Below are positions 8,633 to 17,417 of a stretch of DNA of 64,000 bases, one piece after another. The DNA is from Paenibacillus whitsoniae (GTDB lineage Bacteria; Bacillota; Bacilli; Paenibacillales; NBRC-103111): contig NZ_RXHU01000015.1 of assembly GCF_003955665.1 (NCBI RefSeq), positions 403,397 to 467,396 of the forward strand, written 5' to 3'. Within the stretch, counting starts at the first letter, position 1; each line of letters begins with the position of its first letter. The position numbers and the translations under genes are program-made. The notes under the pieces are model-generated. The model made no database searches. It was given only the letters and a program-made list of their open reading frames with translations, and was not told the origin of the DNA.

Positions 8633-10918
8633 TCAACCAATATGGATTTTACGGAACGTGCCTGGCGTCGTCCCGATCGTGTGCTTGAATTTGCGGACAA
8701 AGCTCGATACGTCCGAATACCCGATTTGCCTAACAATTTCGGAAAGAGAAAAGTCGGTGGTGAGTAGCAATTGTTTTGCCTTTTCCATTCGCAGATGATT
8801 GACATACTCGGAGATTGTAAACTCGTGCTTCTGTTTAAAATAATAATTTAAATTTGAAGATGACATCTGGAAATGATCCGCCATGTTCTGGATCAGAAAT
8901 TGATTATCGCCGAAGTTGTTTTGGATATAATCTTTCATCCGATCGATCATATCTTGTTTCTGCCTCTCTCCTTTGTTCTGGATCGAAAGGCAGATATCGA
9001 GGCTGAATGTCCGGACTGCCGTCCAAAGTTCATCTACTGTTTCAAATCCAGCTAACGAAATCACATCGGGATATTCGTTTGTGTTATCGTGAATTTGGGT
9101 TTTGTTGATCATACACATCGATTTGATGACCGTATTGATGATATCGAAGCATAGGCAGCGCACTTCAAATAGCGGCATATCGATTTGATCGATGAGAGTA
9201 AACAGGCGATCCAAGATTCGCCGCGTCTCGTCAGAATTGCCTTCGAACACGGAATGTTCAAGCGCTTTGAGCTGTTGGACCGGATAATTGTAATTGAAGC
9301 CGACTCGGGGCGGAATGTCCCGAAAAAAAATGATCTGATTGCGTCCCTTGATTAATCGGTAATCCACCGCTGTCGATGCTTCGATATACGATTTCCCGAT
9401 CCAACCGACTTCTTCCCACTCATTGCCGATTCCGATCGTTGTTTGCAGACCCCATTTCGTATTTAATACTTCATGCACGCTCGAAAAATAACCGTTCAAT
9501 TGTGCCTCACTGCTCTCTTCAGCAGCAATTAACAAGATCAGTTTTCCATCTTCGGCGCTAACGGTTCCATAAGCCTCCATCTCAGGCGGAAGCTGGGACT
9601 CGATAAACGAGATTAACTGGCTACGATCAGGCCTTCCGTTAAAGTCGTAATCTTTAAAAAGGAACAGCGCGACTCGAAATTTAGGTTTCGTAAATGCGAG
9701 ACCAATTTCCTTACCTTCCAGGTTGCATTCCCTGATTTCGGCATAATGACCTTTTAACAATTTGGCTAAGATGTACTCCTTGACAGCCAAAGAACTGTTC
9801 CGCACCCATTCTTCCTTGGCTGTTGCTATATGATCTATCGTAAAACGAAGCGCTTCAATTTCATTCACATTATGCAAAAGCTTGCCCAGCTTGTTTTCGG
9901 CGAATGCCTTCAACTGCCTTAAAGGACGATAGTTGAGTCTCATTGTGTATGCGATGACTCCTGCTGCCGCCATAAGAATGCAAAAGAGGGCAATGGCAAA
10001 TAGGGTCTTCGTATAGGTTAATTGCTTCATGGCTTCATTCGCGGGCAACAAAATCAAATATCTCCAGCTCGTATTCGGCGACTCGACGGTCCAAGTATTA
10101 AACTCGTGCTCTTCCAGCATGATAGAAGATGAACCACCTGTCGTTCTCTGTTCAATTAAGGAATGCAGCGAATCCGATCGCAAATAACCGGCATTTTTTG
10201 AGGAAGTAATGATCTGGGAAGCTTCGTTGACAAGGATAATATCGCCATCCCCGTAGGCAAGCATCTTGTTCACCGCCTTCTCGTCAATCATAAAGAAAAC
10301 GGTGATTTGGTTTCCCAGGTACGAGGAGTTCGGGTTTGGCACAATGTAGGTGATCATTTTCGTATCTACCCCGTACATCGAAACATCATCTGCCTGCCGT
10401 GTCGTATTATTACGAATCGATTTCATATCTTGAAAGAAGGAATCCCTATTCCAATTGGCGTAATGAAAATATTGCAAAAAATCGGCTGCAGAATACGCAG
10501 ACGAAGAAGAGTACAACCGATCTAAGTCGTTATAGTAGACAAACACCTCGTATGGCAAATTATTGCCAACCATGTACTTTTTCAATTCCGTAATGCCGTC
10601 CTGTACGCTCAACGGCTTCTCGACTCCCATGTTGTATGACGTCAATTTGGGATCGTTGTATATTTGATACGCGATTTTGTTCATCTCGATTAGCTTGTTA
10701 TCAAACGTATACTGCAATTGCATCAGCACGTTCTTATTATTTTTACTCAGCTCATTCGCCAATATATTGAAGAAGCTGTAATAAATCAGTACTCCTAAAA
10801 TAATCAGAGGTATTAGAAGAACGGCAACATAAGAAAGCAAGTACCGCAAAAACAACTGTGATTGATTCGAACGATTCTCGCGTACTCTGCCAAACCGGTT
10901 CAACCATCTTTGAGTCAT
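8633..10918 (-). CDS. Membrane-bound AraC-family regulator (one-component sensor)
   Basis: About 761 residues. A transmembrane segment near residues 20-42 and another near 300 enclose a Cache-like extracellular sensor domain; a linker leads to a C-terminal pair of AraC helix-turn-helix motifs (IQNMADHFQMSSSNLNYYF and LSEIVRQIGYSDVSSFVRKF) ending GTTPGTFRKI. Such proteins bind an outside signal and activate nearby sugar importers directly. ATG 10918 (MTQRWLNRF) is preferred because AAGGGGGAGCGAA precedes it; the frame is open further upstream only from a TTG. It lies upstream of the importer operon in the same direction, separated by a terminator, and is the likely regulator of that operon. 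Confidence 0.88.
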   Translation of the reverse strand: MTQRWLNRFGRVRENRSNQSQLFLRYLLSYVAVLLIPLIILGVLIYYSFFNILANELSKNNKNVLMQLQYTFDNKLIEMNKIAYQIYNDPKLTSYNMGVEKPLSVQDGITELKKYMVGNNLPYEVFVYYNDLDRLYSSSSAYSAADFLQYFHYANWNRDSFFQDMKSIRNNTTRQADDVSMYGVDTKMITYIVPNPNSSYLGNQITVFFMIDEKAVNKMLAYGDGDIILVNEASQIITSSKNAGYLRSDSLHSLIEQRTTGGSSSIMLEEHEFNTWTVESPNTSWRYLILLPANEAMKQLTYTKTLFAIALFCILMAAAGVIAYTMRLNYRPLRQLKAFAENKLGKLLHNVNEIEALRFTIDHIATAKEEWVRNSSLAVKEYILAKLLKGHYAEIRECNLEGKEIGLAFTKPKFRVALFLFKDYDFNGRPDRSQLISFIESQLPPEMEAYGTVSAEDGKLILLIAAEESSEAQLNGYFSSVHEVLNTKWGLQTTIGIGNEWEEVGWIGKSYIEASTAVDYRLIKGRNQIIFFRDIPPRVGFNYNYPVQQLKALEHSVFEGNSDETRRILDRLFTLIDQIDMPLFEVRCLCFDIINTVIKSMCMINKTQIHDNTNEYPDVISLAGFETVDELWTAVRTFSLDICLSIQNKGERQKQDMIDRMKDYIQNNFGDNQFLIQNMADHFQMSSSNLNYYFKQKHEFTISEYVNHLRMEKAKQLLLTTDFSLSEIVRQIGYSDVSSFVRKFKHTIGTTPGTFRKIHIG

Positions 10919-11078
10919 TTCGCTCCCCCTTAACAAGAGCGGTATGGTTCAAATGAAGATTGTAACCGCTCCCATAACTTCAGTATATCATTTTTCACGT
11001 ATCATAACAGAATGAAATAAAATTCCAGGGGCATAGTTAAGTTGCCGTTCTTTTGATAAATGAATTGGAATTCCATGG

Positions 11079-11789
11079 TCAAGCTTCCCGAAGCAGTATC
11101 TTTTCCAGAGACGTGCCCAAATCGACGTGGAATTCGGGATCGGGATGATTGATGCCATTTGACAAACGGGAATGAATATTAATTCCTTCCCGTTCCATAC
11201 GCTCCCACATTCCGTATGCGTCCAAGCAGGGAACTTGATTAGCCGATGCGAAATGCCGTAACGCATCGGCGTACGACCTCAGATGCCCCTCTTCGGCCAA
11301 TTTCACGAATCGGGGGACGAGCGGTTTGTGCACATCTGCGACCCTGTCGTTGACCCGCCTCATCATCATGCATGGAGTAATCACCATAATATCAGATTCG
11401 GTCTCGGCCCGGACCAGGCCAATCAAATCTCTAATGGCTTGAATGTAGGGAGCGAGCCCGTCTTCTCCTCCGTGAGCATCATTGTGCCCGAAGAAGATCG
11501 TCACCAGATCGGGATTATACTGCAGAACATCCCTCTCCCAACGGGAACGGGAGCCCGCGGCTGTATCTCCGGAAACGCCGGAATTAATCACATTGAGCAC
11601 AGTGCCCATATAGCGCCGCTCTATTCTTCTTCTGCAAACTTGATGATAGACTCGTTCATATTCGACGATGCCGTTCTGCATGCAGCCTTGCGTCACACTA
11701 TCGCCAATAGCAACATAAGTGACGGCCCTGGCGAATGCATTTTCAGCTTTTTCCAGCAGCCTTGTATGAAAGCGTTCAAAAGGACTCAT
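11079..11789 (-). CDS. SGNH/GDSL-family hydrolase
   Basis: A cytoplasmic SGNH hydrolase of about 236 residues. Block I is IGDSVTQG (nucleophile Ser), followed by SGVSGDTAAGSRSRW for block II and FFGHNDAHGG for block III; the ending NHPDPEFHVDLG supplies a candidate catalytic His. ATG 11789 (MSPFERF) is favoured because AGGGGAAAAG precedes it; the alternative at 11804 overlaps the upstream stop and lacks a ribosome site. It is the last gene of the four-gene dehydrogenase/aldolase operon, so it may deacylate the substrate of that pathway. It is not closely similar to the SGNH protein at 2744-3376. Confidence 0.8.
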   Translation of the reverse strand: MSPFERFHTRLLEKAENAFARAVTYVAIGDSVTQGCMQNGIVEYERVYHQVCRRRIERRYMGTVLNVINSGVSGDTAAGSRSRWERDVLQYNPDLVTIFFGHNDAHGGEDGLAPYIQAIRDLIGLVRAETESDIMVITPCMMMRRVNDRVADVHKPLVPRFVKLAEEGHLRSYADALRHFASANQVPCLDAYGMWERMEREGINIHSRLSNGINHPDPEFHVDLGTSLEKILLREA

Positions 11790-11797
11790 CTTTTCCC

Positions 11798-12790
11798 CTA
11801 CCATTCCAGAATAATCCCCAGAAAATGTTCATTTTTGTCTACAATTACCCGCCATGCCTCGTCTGCTCGATCGACGGGGAACCTATGTGTTACAAGCGAA
11901 CCGGTCTGCAGCCATTTATCGTGGACTCCGCTCAATGTTGCGTCCATCCGTTCTTTGTTCCAACCGGCAGGCGCATGCAGCGTAATTTCCTTATCGCGAA
12001 GCATCTGAATATCGATATTTCCATTCGAACCGTAGAAACCGGCTGAGACAAAATGAGCGTTACGCTTCATGAATGGAAACAATTGCTTCACGGTGTCCAA
12101 ATCGCCGACCGTATCTACGAGGACAGCGATTCCTTCAGCGCCGGCGAAAGCATTAACCGCATCCGGAATGGAACCGTACTTTGCATTGACACCGACCACC
12201 ACTTCAGGCAAATAACGAAGCCGATCGTCGTGACGGCCTACAACCAATACATTCGCCCCGCGATGCAGCAGCGTTTGCGCCGTCCAATGACCCACAAGTC
12301 CATCCCCTATAACAATGGAACAGTCGCCTGCTTGAACTTGTCCCCGCATGCCGCAGTTATATCCGACTTGGGTCAGCACCAGACCGCTGTAATCGAAAGG
12401 GCTCGAATCCGCCGGTAGCTTCCACACTTGATCTGCGGACGTCACCGCCGGACTGACATGACCGCCGAATGAATCGAACATGCCGGACACCCTGCTAATC
12501 GTGCAAAATACGCGGTCTCCTACCTTTACCCCCGAGACGCCGGAACCTACTTGCCTGATCGTACCAACCTTCTGATATCCGGCCACAATCGGGAAAGGCC
12601 ATGGGGCTCCCGAATGGTACGGGGTATCCCCGGCAATTCTTTCGCCGCGCAGAAATGATGATTCTGTTCCGTTGCTGATCCAGGAAAACTCTACATCGAT
12701 CACGACCTCATCTTGGCGCGGTTCGGGAATGTCTACCTCTTGAACGGATACTATGAATCGATCAGTGAAGACAACCGCTTTTCCTTTCAT
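11798..12790 (-). CDS. Medium-chain (alcohol/sugar) dehydrogenase-like oxidoreductase
   Basis: A 330-residue member of the medium-chain dehydrogenase/reductase superfamily. The N-terminal GroES-like half contains SNGTESSFLRGE and VAGYQKVGTIRQVGSGVSG, and the Rossmann half contains VIGDGLVGHWTAQTLLHRGA. The usual catalytic-zinc Cys and the GHE motif are missing (SNGTE replaces the first, GYQ the second), so this subgroup may act without catalytic zinc. ATG 12790 is one base after the stop of the DapA-like gene, and its ribosome site AGAAGGAGGAG lies inside the end of that gene, so the two are translationally coupled. The role is probably oxidation of a sugar or sugar acid. Confidence 0.78.
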   Translation of the reverse strand: MKGKAVVFTDRFIVSVQEVDIPEPRQDEVVIDVEFSWISNGTESSFLRGERIAGDTPYHSGAPWPFPIVAGYQKVGTIRQVGSGVSGVKVGDRVFCTISRVSGMFDSFGGHVSPAVTSADQVWKLPADSSPFDYSGLVLTQVGYNCGMRGQVQAGDCSIVIGDGLVGHWTAQTLLHRGANVLVVGRHDDRLRYLPEVVVGVNAKYGSIPDAVNAFAGAEGIAVLVDTVGDLDTVKQLFPFMKRNAHFVSAGFYGSNGNIDIQMLRDKEITLHAPAGWNKERMDATLSGVHDKWLQTGSLVTHRFPVDRADEAWRVIVDKNEHFLGIILEW

Positions 12791-12791
12791 C

Positions 12792-13781
12792 TTACACTCC
12801 TCCTTCTAGGACGCCATCCTGCATCTCCAATAGCTGCTTATATCGTAGTTCGGTTCCATTGACGGTTTGATATTGTTCGGAGAAGGCTTTGGACAGCCGA
12901 TGCAATTGCTCAACTTCAAGCCGATTGGTCGCAGTGAACTCATGATGATTTTTTGAGCGCGAATGGTAATTCGAGTAGACGCCTTCCAGCATGAGATAGT
13001 ACTTCGCATTGACAGGGTATAATTGTTTTTCAATGAGCGAAGCCATACTAAGGAAATCGGCCAAATGGTCGGCCTCTTCCCGCTTGACCGACCATTTGCG
13101 CATGAGCCAAACATATAAATCGGGATGAAAATTGCCCATGATGCCGCTGTATCCCGAAATGCCTAATTGTAAAGTTTTAAGCAAAGTGGCCGTGTTTGCG
13201 TTGTAAATTTTCAGCCCGGTGCCTTTAACCGCTTCCATTTTCGCCATTATGTTGTCGATATCGCAGCTTGTATCTTTCAGAAACAGAAATCTTCCCGAAC
13301 CCGCGCACACTTTCAGTAGCTCAGGCGAAACGAGCCGTTTATAAGGAAACGGACATTCATACAAGCCGAGAGGCATATGATCCGGCAGCTCTTCGAGCAA
13401 CCTTTCCAGATTACTTTGCCAAACATGATCCGATTCCTCTTGCCTGGCTAACCGATTCGTAATTAACACCAGTGCATCGATTCCCGTCTCGGCCATGCGT
13501 TTCAATTCGTTGACCTGATCGTCAAAAGAGTCCGCAATATGTCCTGAAGCAATAACCGGTATTCTGCCGGCAGATTGCTCCTTTACAAACGATGCAATCT
13601 TGACTCTTTCTTCCAGGCTCAGGAAAAACATCTCGCTCGACTGACATACGGCAAAGAGACCGTCTACGCCATGATGGATATACCATTCAATTGCTCTTTC
13701 CAGGGCATTGAAATCAACCTCATTGTTTTCGGTAAAAGGAGTGACCATCGTCGGCCAAACGCCATCTGCAATCTTTTTCAT
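12792..13781 (-). CDS. DapA/N-acetylneuraminate-lyase family aldolase
   Basis: TIM-barrel class I aldolase family (329 residues from ATG 13781, MKKIADGVWPTMVTPF, preceded by AAGGAATG). Family hallmarks are GVDGLFAVCQSSEMFFLS near residue 40 (equivalent of the GTTGE loop), the Tyr of LYECPFPYKR near 130 and the Schiff-base Lys in FLFLKDTSCD near 160. Real DapA is unlikely because the gene sits between two dehydrogenases; cleavage of a 2-keto-3-deoxy sugar acid to pyruvate and an aldehyde is the better inference. The frame extends to 13808 without a ribosome site. The gene is coupled to the next one (12790). Confidence 0.85.
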   Translation of the reverse strand: MKKIADGVWPTMVTPFTENNEVDFNALERAIEWYIHHGVDGLFAVCQSSEMFFLSLEERVKIASFVKEQSAGRIPVIASGHIADSFDDQVNELKRMAETGIDALVLITNRLARQEESDHVWQSNLERLLEELPDHMPLGLYECPFPYKRLVSPELLKVCAGSGRFLFLKDTSCDIDNIMAKMEAVKGTGLKIYNANTATLLKTLQLGISGYSGIMGNFHPDLYVWLMRKWSVKREEADHLADFLSMASLIEKQLYPVNAKYYLMLEGVYSNYHSRSKNHHEFTATNRLEVEQLHRLSKAFSEQYQTVNGTELRYKQLLEMQDGVLEGGV

Positions 13782-13822
13782 AGTTACATTCCTTTCAGTC
13801 CGCATCATTTATTTTCGCCCGT

Positions 13823-14785
13823 TTAAACAAAATCCTTGCCCGGATAAAAATGTACTTTGATCGCTGTCTGCGATTTCAACAATTCGACAGCTTCTTTATA
13901 ACGTGTGAATGGAATATGATGAGTCTGAATGCATTCCGTATCTAAGCCTTTATTTGCTACGGCATCGATCAGAAGCTCCCGGTCACGGACTGTGAAACGG
14001 CGATACTGATACGATTCCAGCTTCACCCCTTTAAACCACAGATGATCCTCATACTGCACCGTGCCTCTCAATACGCCGAAGATGACGACGTGCCGATCGA
14101 CGATACGAAGCAGAGTCTGTACGGAAGGTGCCGCTCCGACGCAGTCGTATCCAAGATCGAAGCGACGGCTGCCGAGCTTGTCAGCGTGCACCGCTTCACC
14201 GATTCCAAGCTCGTTTACGTAATCGATTCGCTGTTCGCTCAGATCGACGCCGATTACTTCCGATGCGCCCCAAATCCGTGCCGTCTGCATCGCAAGAATG
14301 CCGGCCGGCCCCAAACCGGAAATAACAATCGACTTGCCGCGCATATCGCCGAATTGCGATAACCCAATCATGACGCATTTCAATAATTCAAACGACACTG
14401 CCTGCTTCAGCGATATCGAGTCGGGCAGTTTGATCAATTCATGTTCGCGATAACACAAATATTCGGCATAAGCGCCATTTCCCTCAATATGTTCAAGCGC
14501 GGCCACACGGTCGCCGACTTGAAATCCAACCACTCCGCTGCCCACCGCTCTAACAATGCCTGCGGCCTCATGTCCGGGCCATCCCGGCGGCAGCGGATAT
14601 TCCGGGGCTTTGGAGTAATCGAACATATCTTTTCCACCCAACATGTTTATGTCCCAACGCGGACATGTCGCTACAATATCTATTTCTACCAATACTTCAT
14701 GATCCTTAACCTCAGGAACATCCGCGCTCACGATTGCATATTCGCCAGAACCGGTAATTTGAAGCATCTTCATTTTCGTTTTCAT
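13823..14785 (-). CDS. Zinc-type medium-chain dehydrogenase (sorbitol/threonine dehydrogenase-like)
   Basis: First gene of the four-gene catabolic operon (320 residues). The GroES-like domain holds the catalytic zinc ligands, a Cys in IVATCPRWD and the GHE of PPGWPGHEAAGIVRAVGSG; the Rossmann domain has VISGLGPAGILAMQTARIWGASEVIGVDLS. The structural-zinc four-Cys lobe is absent, giving a shorter protein than typical sorbitol dehydrogenase. It probably oxidises a sugar or sugar alcohol with NAD. The start ATG follows AGAAGAGGAGCGATTCCCG. Divergent from it, 236 bases away, is the AraC gene at 15022, the likely regulator. The intergenic segment has an AGCGCTTA core near 14841 that only loosely resembles a cre box. 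Confidence 0.83.
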   Translation of the reverse strand: MKTKMKMLQITGSGEYAIVSADVPEVKDHEVLVEIDIVATCPRWDINMLGGKDMFDYSKAPEYPLPPGWPGHEAAGIVRAVGSGVVGFQVGDRVAALEHIEGNGAYAEYLCYREHELIKLPDSISLKQAVSFELLKCVMIGLSQFGDMRGKSIVISGLGPAGILAMQTARIWGASEVIGVDLSEQRIDYVNELGIGEAVHADKLGSRRFDLGYDCVGAAPSVQTLLRIVDRHVVIFGVLRGTVQYEDHLWFKGVKLESYQYRRFTVRDRELLIDAVANKGLDTECIQTHHIPFTRYKEAVELLKSQTAIKVHFYPGKDFV

Positions 14786-15021
14786 CGGGAATCGCTCCTC
14801 TTCTAGCCTCTGATAGGCTAACTTCAGATTACTGGGAAAGAGCGCTTATGTCTTTGCAGAATCTATTTGACTTTCCGGCAAAAAGGGCAAAAATTTGGGT
14901 TGATACATCAATACTTTCCCGTGTTCGTTTGCACAAAATCGATTTTCCCAACTGTAAAATGGTTTATTAGCGCGGTTTCTATGATAAACTGAGGCTAGTG
15001 GCAGAGAGAAGGAGGACAGCC

Positions 15022-15858
15022 ATGCATTTGCGCAAGATCGATACCGTGAACTTAACTGAGGCTCTTGGAGAGGAAAGCGGAGGGGGCATCCATCCGTACC
15101 ATGAAATTCTGTTCATTTCGGAAGGGGTAGCCGCACTCAAATGGATGGGCCAGGATTATTTGGCACCGGCGCCGGCTCTATTCCTGTTGCCCCCGAATAC
15201 CCCGCATTTATTGGTCAAGCAATCGCCCGCCTGCAAGATTGGATACATCGAACTGGACATGCGATGCTCGGCTGACTTTCTGGACTTATCGCATGCAGCT
15301 CTATGGAACCGGATGCAATCCGACAAAGATCCTCAATTGCCGGAATTGGCTTCAATTTATGAGAGCGCTTGCCGTATGTGGGACAGCCTGAGCCCGCAAA
15401 GCCCCTATAAAGCGATAGCTGAAGATCTCATCATGCTGGACATCCGTAAATTGCTGCTGATGATAGCATACTTCTTGCGCGCGCGCGAATCCCAATCTAT
15501 CTATATTTCTGATTCATTCCAGATTAAAAGTGATACGAACGAGCGAATTCAAACGATTATTCGTTACATGGAGTCCAATTATTACAAGCAGATTACGGTT
15601 AATCTACTTGCCTCTCACGCTCATCTTGAGGTTTCCTACTTCATCCGTGCGTTTCATAAAATCGTTGGAAAAACACCGCTGCAATACCTACACGATCTTC
15701 GCCTGAATGCTGCAGCCTCGTTCCTGCAAACAACAAAGATGTCGGTTCAGCATATTACCGAAGCTGTCGGTTTTCAAAGCATTCATTACTTCAGCCGGCT
15801 GTTTAAGCAAAGATTTGGTGTAAGCCCCTCATTATGGCGAAGCCGGCACACTCTCTGA
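15022..15858 (+). CDS. AraC-family regulator with cupin sensor domain
   Basis: A soluble regulator of about 278 residues: an N-terminal cupin-like sugar-sensing domain (HPYHEILFISEGVAALKW, FLLPPNTPHLL) followed by a C-terminal double helix-turn-helix (VNLLASHAHLEVSYFIRAFH, VQHITEAVGFQSIHYFSRLF, then FGVSPSLWR). ATG 15022 is chosen because AAGGAGG lies six bases upstream; an upstream in-frame GTG at 14998 has no such site. It is one of few plus-strand genes here and is divergent from the dehydrogenase/aldolase operon, the standard layout for a local activator. Its 3' end meets the LacI remnant tail to tail. Confidence 0.88.
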   Translation: MHLRKIDTVNLTEALGEESGGGIHPYHEILFISEGVAALKWMGQDYLAPAPALFLLPPNTPHLLVKQSPACKIGYIELDMRCSADFLDLSHAALWNRMQSDKDPQLPELASIYESACRMWDSLSPQSPYKAIAEDLIMLDIRKLLLMIAYFLRARESQSIYISDSFQIKSDTNERIQTIIRYMESNYYKQITVNLLASHAHLEVSYFIRAFHKIVGKTPLQYLHDLRLNAAASFLQTTKMSVQHITEAVGFQSIHYFSRLFKQRFGVSPSLWRSRHTL

Positions 15859-15885
15859 GCTTAAATGTCGCCTATGTCGCGCCGG

Positions 15886-16705
15886 TCACACTCCAATAGG
15901 AACGAGCTCCGGCACAAGGATCCGGTTTTCGATTTCGTTATTATCTCCGCCAAGACGGCGGATCAGCAAGTCACCGACAATTTCTCCGATGTACTGTGGA
16001 TTTTGCATAATCGCCGACAGCTTATGGTGGAAGAGCGACGCGAACTCGAGATTTCCGAAAGAGACAACCTCGATGCTATCGAGAGGCAGCCCCAACTCTT
16101 GCAGGCCCAAATATACGCCGAACGTCATCTCATTTTGGCGGAAAAAATCGCGGTTGGAGGATCGAGCAAAGCCATCAGACGTCGGATCGCAAGCCTGTCC
16201 GACTCCCGTGTATAGCTTCCTTCCACGATATATTCCGGCGCTAGCGCAATCCCCGACTCCTCAAGCCCGATGAGTGCGCCCTGCCTTCTTTCTCGTGCCG
16301 TGCTGATCAATGACGGCCCGTTGATGATGCCAATCCGTGTGTGTTTTTCCCGGCAAATAATCAATAGCAGCTTTCGCGGCATAAATGTTATCCTCAGCTA
16401 CGGTATCAAGCTTCAGGTTCGAGTATCGGCGATCGACGAGAATGACGTGAATGCCCGTGCCGCTGAGCGGCTGAATTTGCCCCCGGTTGCTGCCCGACCC
16501 CCGCAAGTATGAGCGCCTCGATTCTTTTTTCCAGCAGGAACTTAATAGCCTCCTTTTCTTTATCCGCACTTTCCTCCGCATCAACGAACAGCAGATGGTA
16601 GCCTTCTTGAAAGCAGCGGTGTTGAATTGCTCTGGCGATTTCCATGAAATAAGGATTCGTCATATCGGGAAGTACGATGCCGACACTGTCACCCAATATT
16701 TTCAC
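15886..16705 (-). pseudogene. LacI-family repressor remnant, three frameshifts, no DNA-binding domain
   Basis: Reading leftward, four pieces in shifting frames rebuild the effector-binding half of a LacI repressor: SVGIVLPDMTNPYFMEIARA to ALILAGVG (16705 to about 16500), then IHVILVDRRYSNLKLDTV to IDYL (to about 16355), then THTRIGIINGPSLISTARER to PPTAIFSA (to about 16132), then MTFGVYLGLQELGLPLDSIE to the stop at 15886. Frame changes near 16500, 16350 and 16130 make it non-functional. The N-terminal helix-turn-helix is absent: coding similarity begins at 16705, ten bases before the terminus of the transposon-like L end at 16715. The simplest reading is that the gene was cut by insertion of the array and then decayed. 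The missing 5' part might lie beyond the far end of the array. Confidence 0.85.
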
Positions 16706-16714
16706 TCACCCACC

Positions 16715-16870
16715 TGTCTGGTGACAAATTAGTTTTGAAGTGCAGAAAGCCAGCAAACTCAAGGGTTTGCTGGCTTTTCTTATAAAATCGGTTTACAAAT
16801 TAAGTTTTGAAGTGACGTTTTACAGCAAAAACGCTGAATTACAAATAAGTTCTGAAGTACTTTCTACATA
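16715..16870 (+). mobile_element. Tn7-like L end, copy A
   Basis: Terminus TGTCTGGTG followed by three copies of the ~18-bp site at 16724-16741, 16795-16813 and 16841-16858, all in the same direction (consensus ACAAATAAGTTTTGAAGT). Site-to-site offsets are 71 and 46 bases, the same as in the other three L ends. A hairpin lies between sites 1 and 2. This copy has no packed R end beside it; only a 12-base match to an R terminus occurs at 16687-16698. The spaced layout is what is known for one end of Tn7-family elements, where each site binds the TnsB transposase; TnsB binding here is inferred. Confidence 0.72.
16748..16778 (+). terminator. Hairpin inside L end A
   Basis: AGCCAGCAAAC (16748-16758) pairs with GTTTGCTGGCT (16765-16775), followed by TTTTCTTAT. 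The form is that of a terminator for transcripts entering the unit from the left. Confidence 0.65.
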
Positions 16871-17037
16871 ATAGTTCCATACTACTATCGGGCCAAACCG
16901 CGGCGAATCGCTCCTATGTCATTCAACGGGTTTAATCGAATTATCAGGATTAAATTCAAATTTATCAAATGCCAGTACGCGTTGTGAACTTACCCCGATT
17001 GTAACCAACCAATTCGTCCGTTTTTTTCGCTATCCAC

Positions 17038-17415
17038 TTAAATCAACACACATACGGTATCGCCAATGACCTCAACCACATAACCACGCAGCCGTGCACC
17101 CTTCTCTTCGGCCAGATGCTTTCCGGTTAACAAATCAAACTCCCAGCCATGCCATGGACAACGAACAACTTCTCGATCTCGGCCATACTCGTATTCATAA
17201 ACCAAGGAGGGCAGCCGCGTTCCGCAGACTACACCCTCGCAGACAGGCGCTGCCGCATGCGGGCAGACGTTCCGCCAGGCATACCATTGATTTCGAATAT
17301 GAAATAGGCCAAGCTCCATGCCACGGACTTCCACAATTTTGCGGCCGCCTTCGGACACCTCATGAACAGAACACACAGGATATGCAGTTTTGTCCTTTCC
17401 TTTCACCGTGTCCAT
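17038..17415 (-). CDS. Rieske [2Fe-2S] ferredoxin
   Basis: A 125-residue single-domain Rieske protein. The cluster ligands are visible as CPH in NVCPHAAAPVC and CPWH in VRCPWHGWEFDLLTGK; the PVCEG stretch shields the cluster. There is no signal or membrane segment, so it is a soluble electron carrier like the ferredoxin component of ring-hydroxylating or other oxygenases. No oxygenase alpha subunit or reductase is visible nearby. ATG 17415 starts two bases after the stop of the amidohydrolase gene, with its ribosome site (GGGGGAGG) inside that gene, so the two proteins are made together and may belong to one pathway. It is the first gene inside unit 1; the 170 bases between it and L end A hold nothing recognisable. 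Confidence 0.9.
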   Translation of the reverse strand: MDTVKGKDKTAYPVCSVHEVSEGGRKIVEVRGMELGLFHIRNQWYAWRNVCPHAAAPVCEGVVCGTRLPSLVYEYEYGRDREVVRCPWHGWEFDLLTGKHLAEEKGARLRGYVVEVIGDTVCVLI

Positions 17416-17417
17416 GG

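Noticed and set aside
11283..12008. Long plus-strand open frame of 241 codons
   Set aside because: It is antisense to the SGNH and dehydrogenase genes, has no ribosome site and no family resemblance. Long antisense frames at 17094-17882, 19799-20557 and 28063-28710 were rejected for the same reason.
14837..14852. cre box in the divergent dehydrogenase/AraC intergenic region
   Set aside because: Only the AGCGCTT core matches; too many consensus positions fail.
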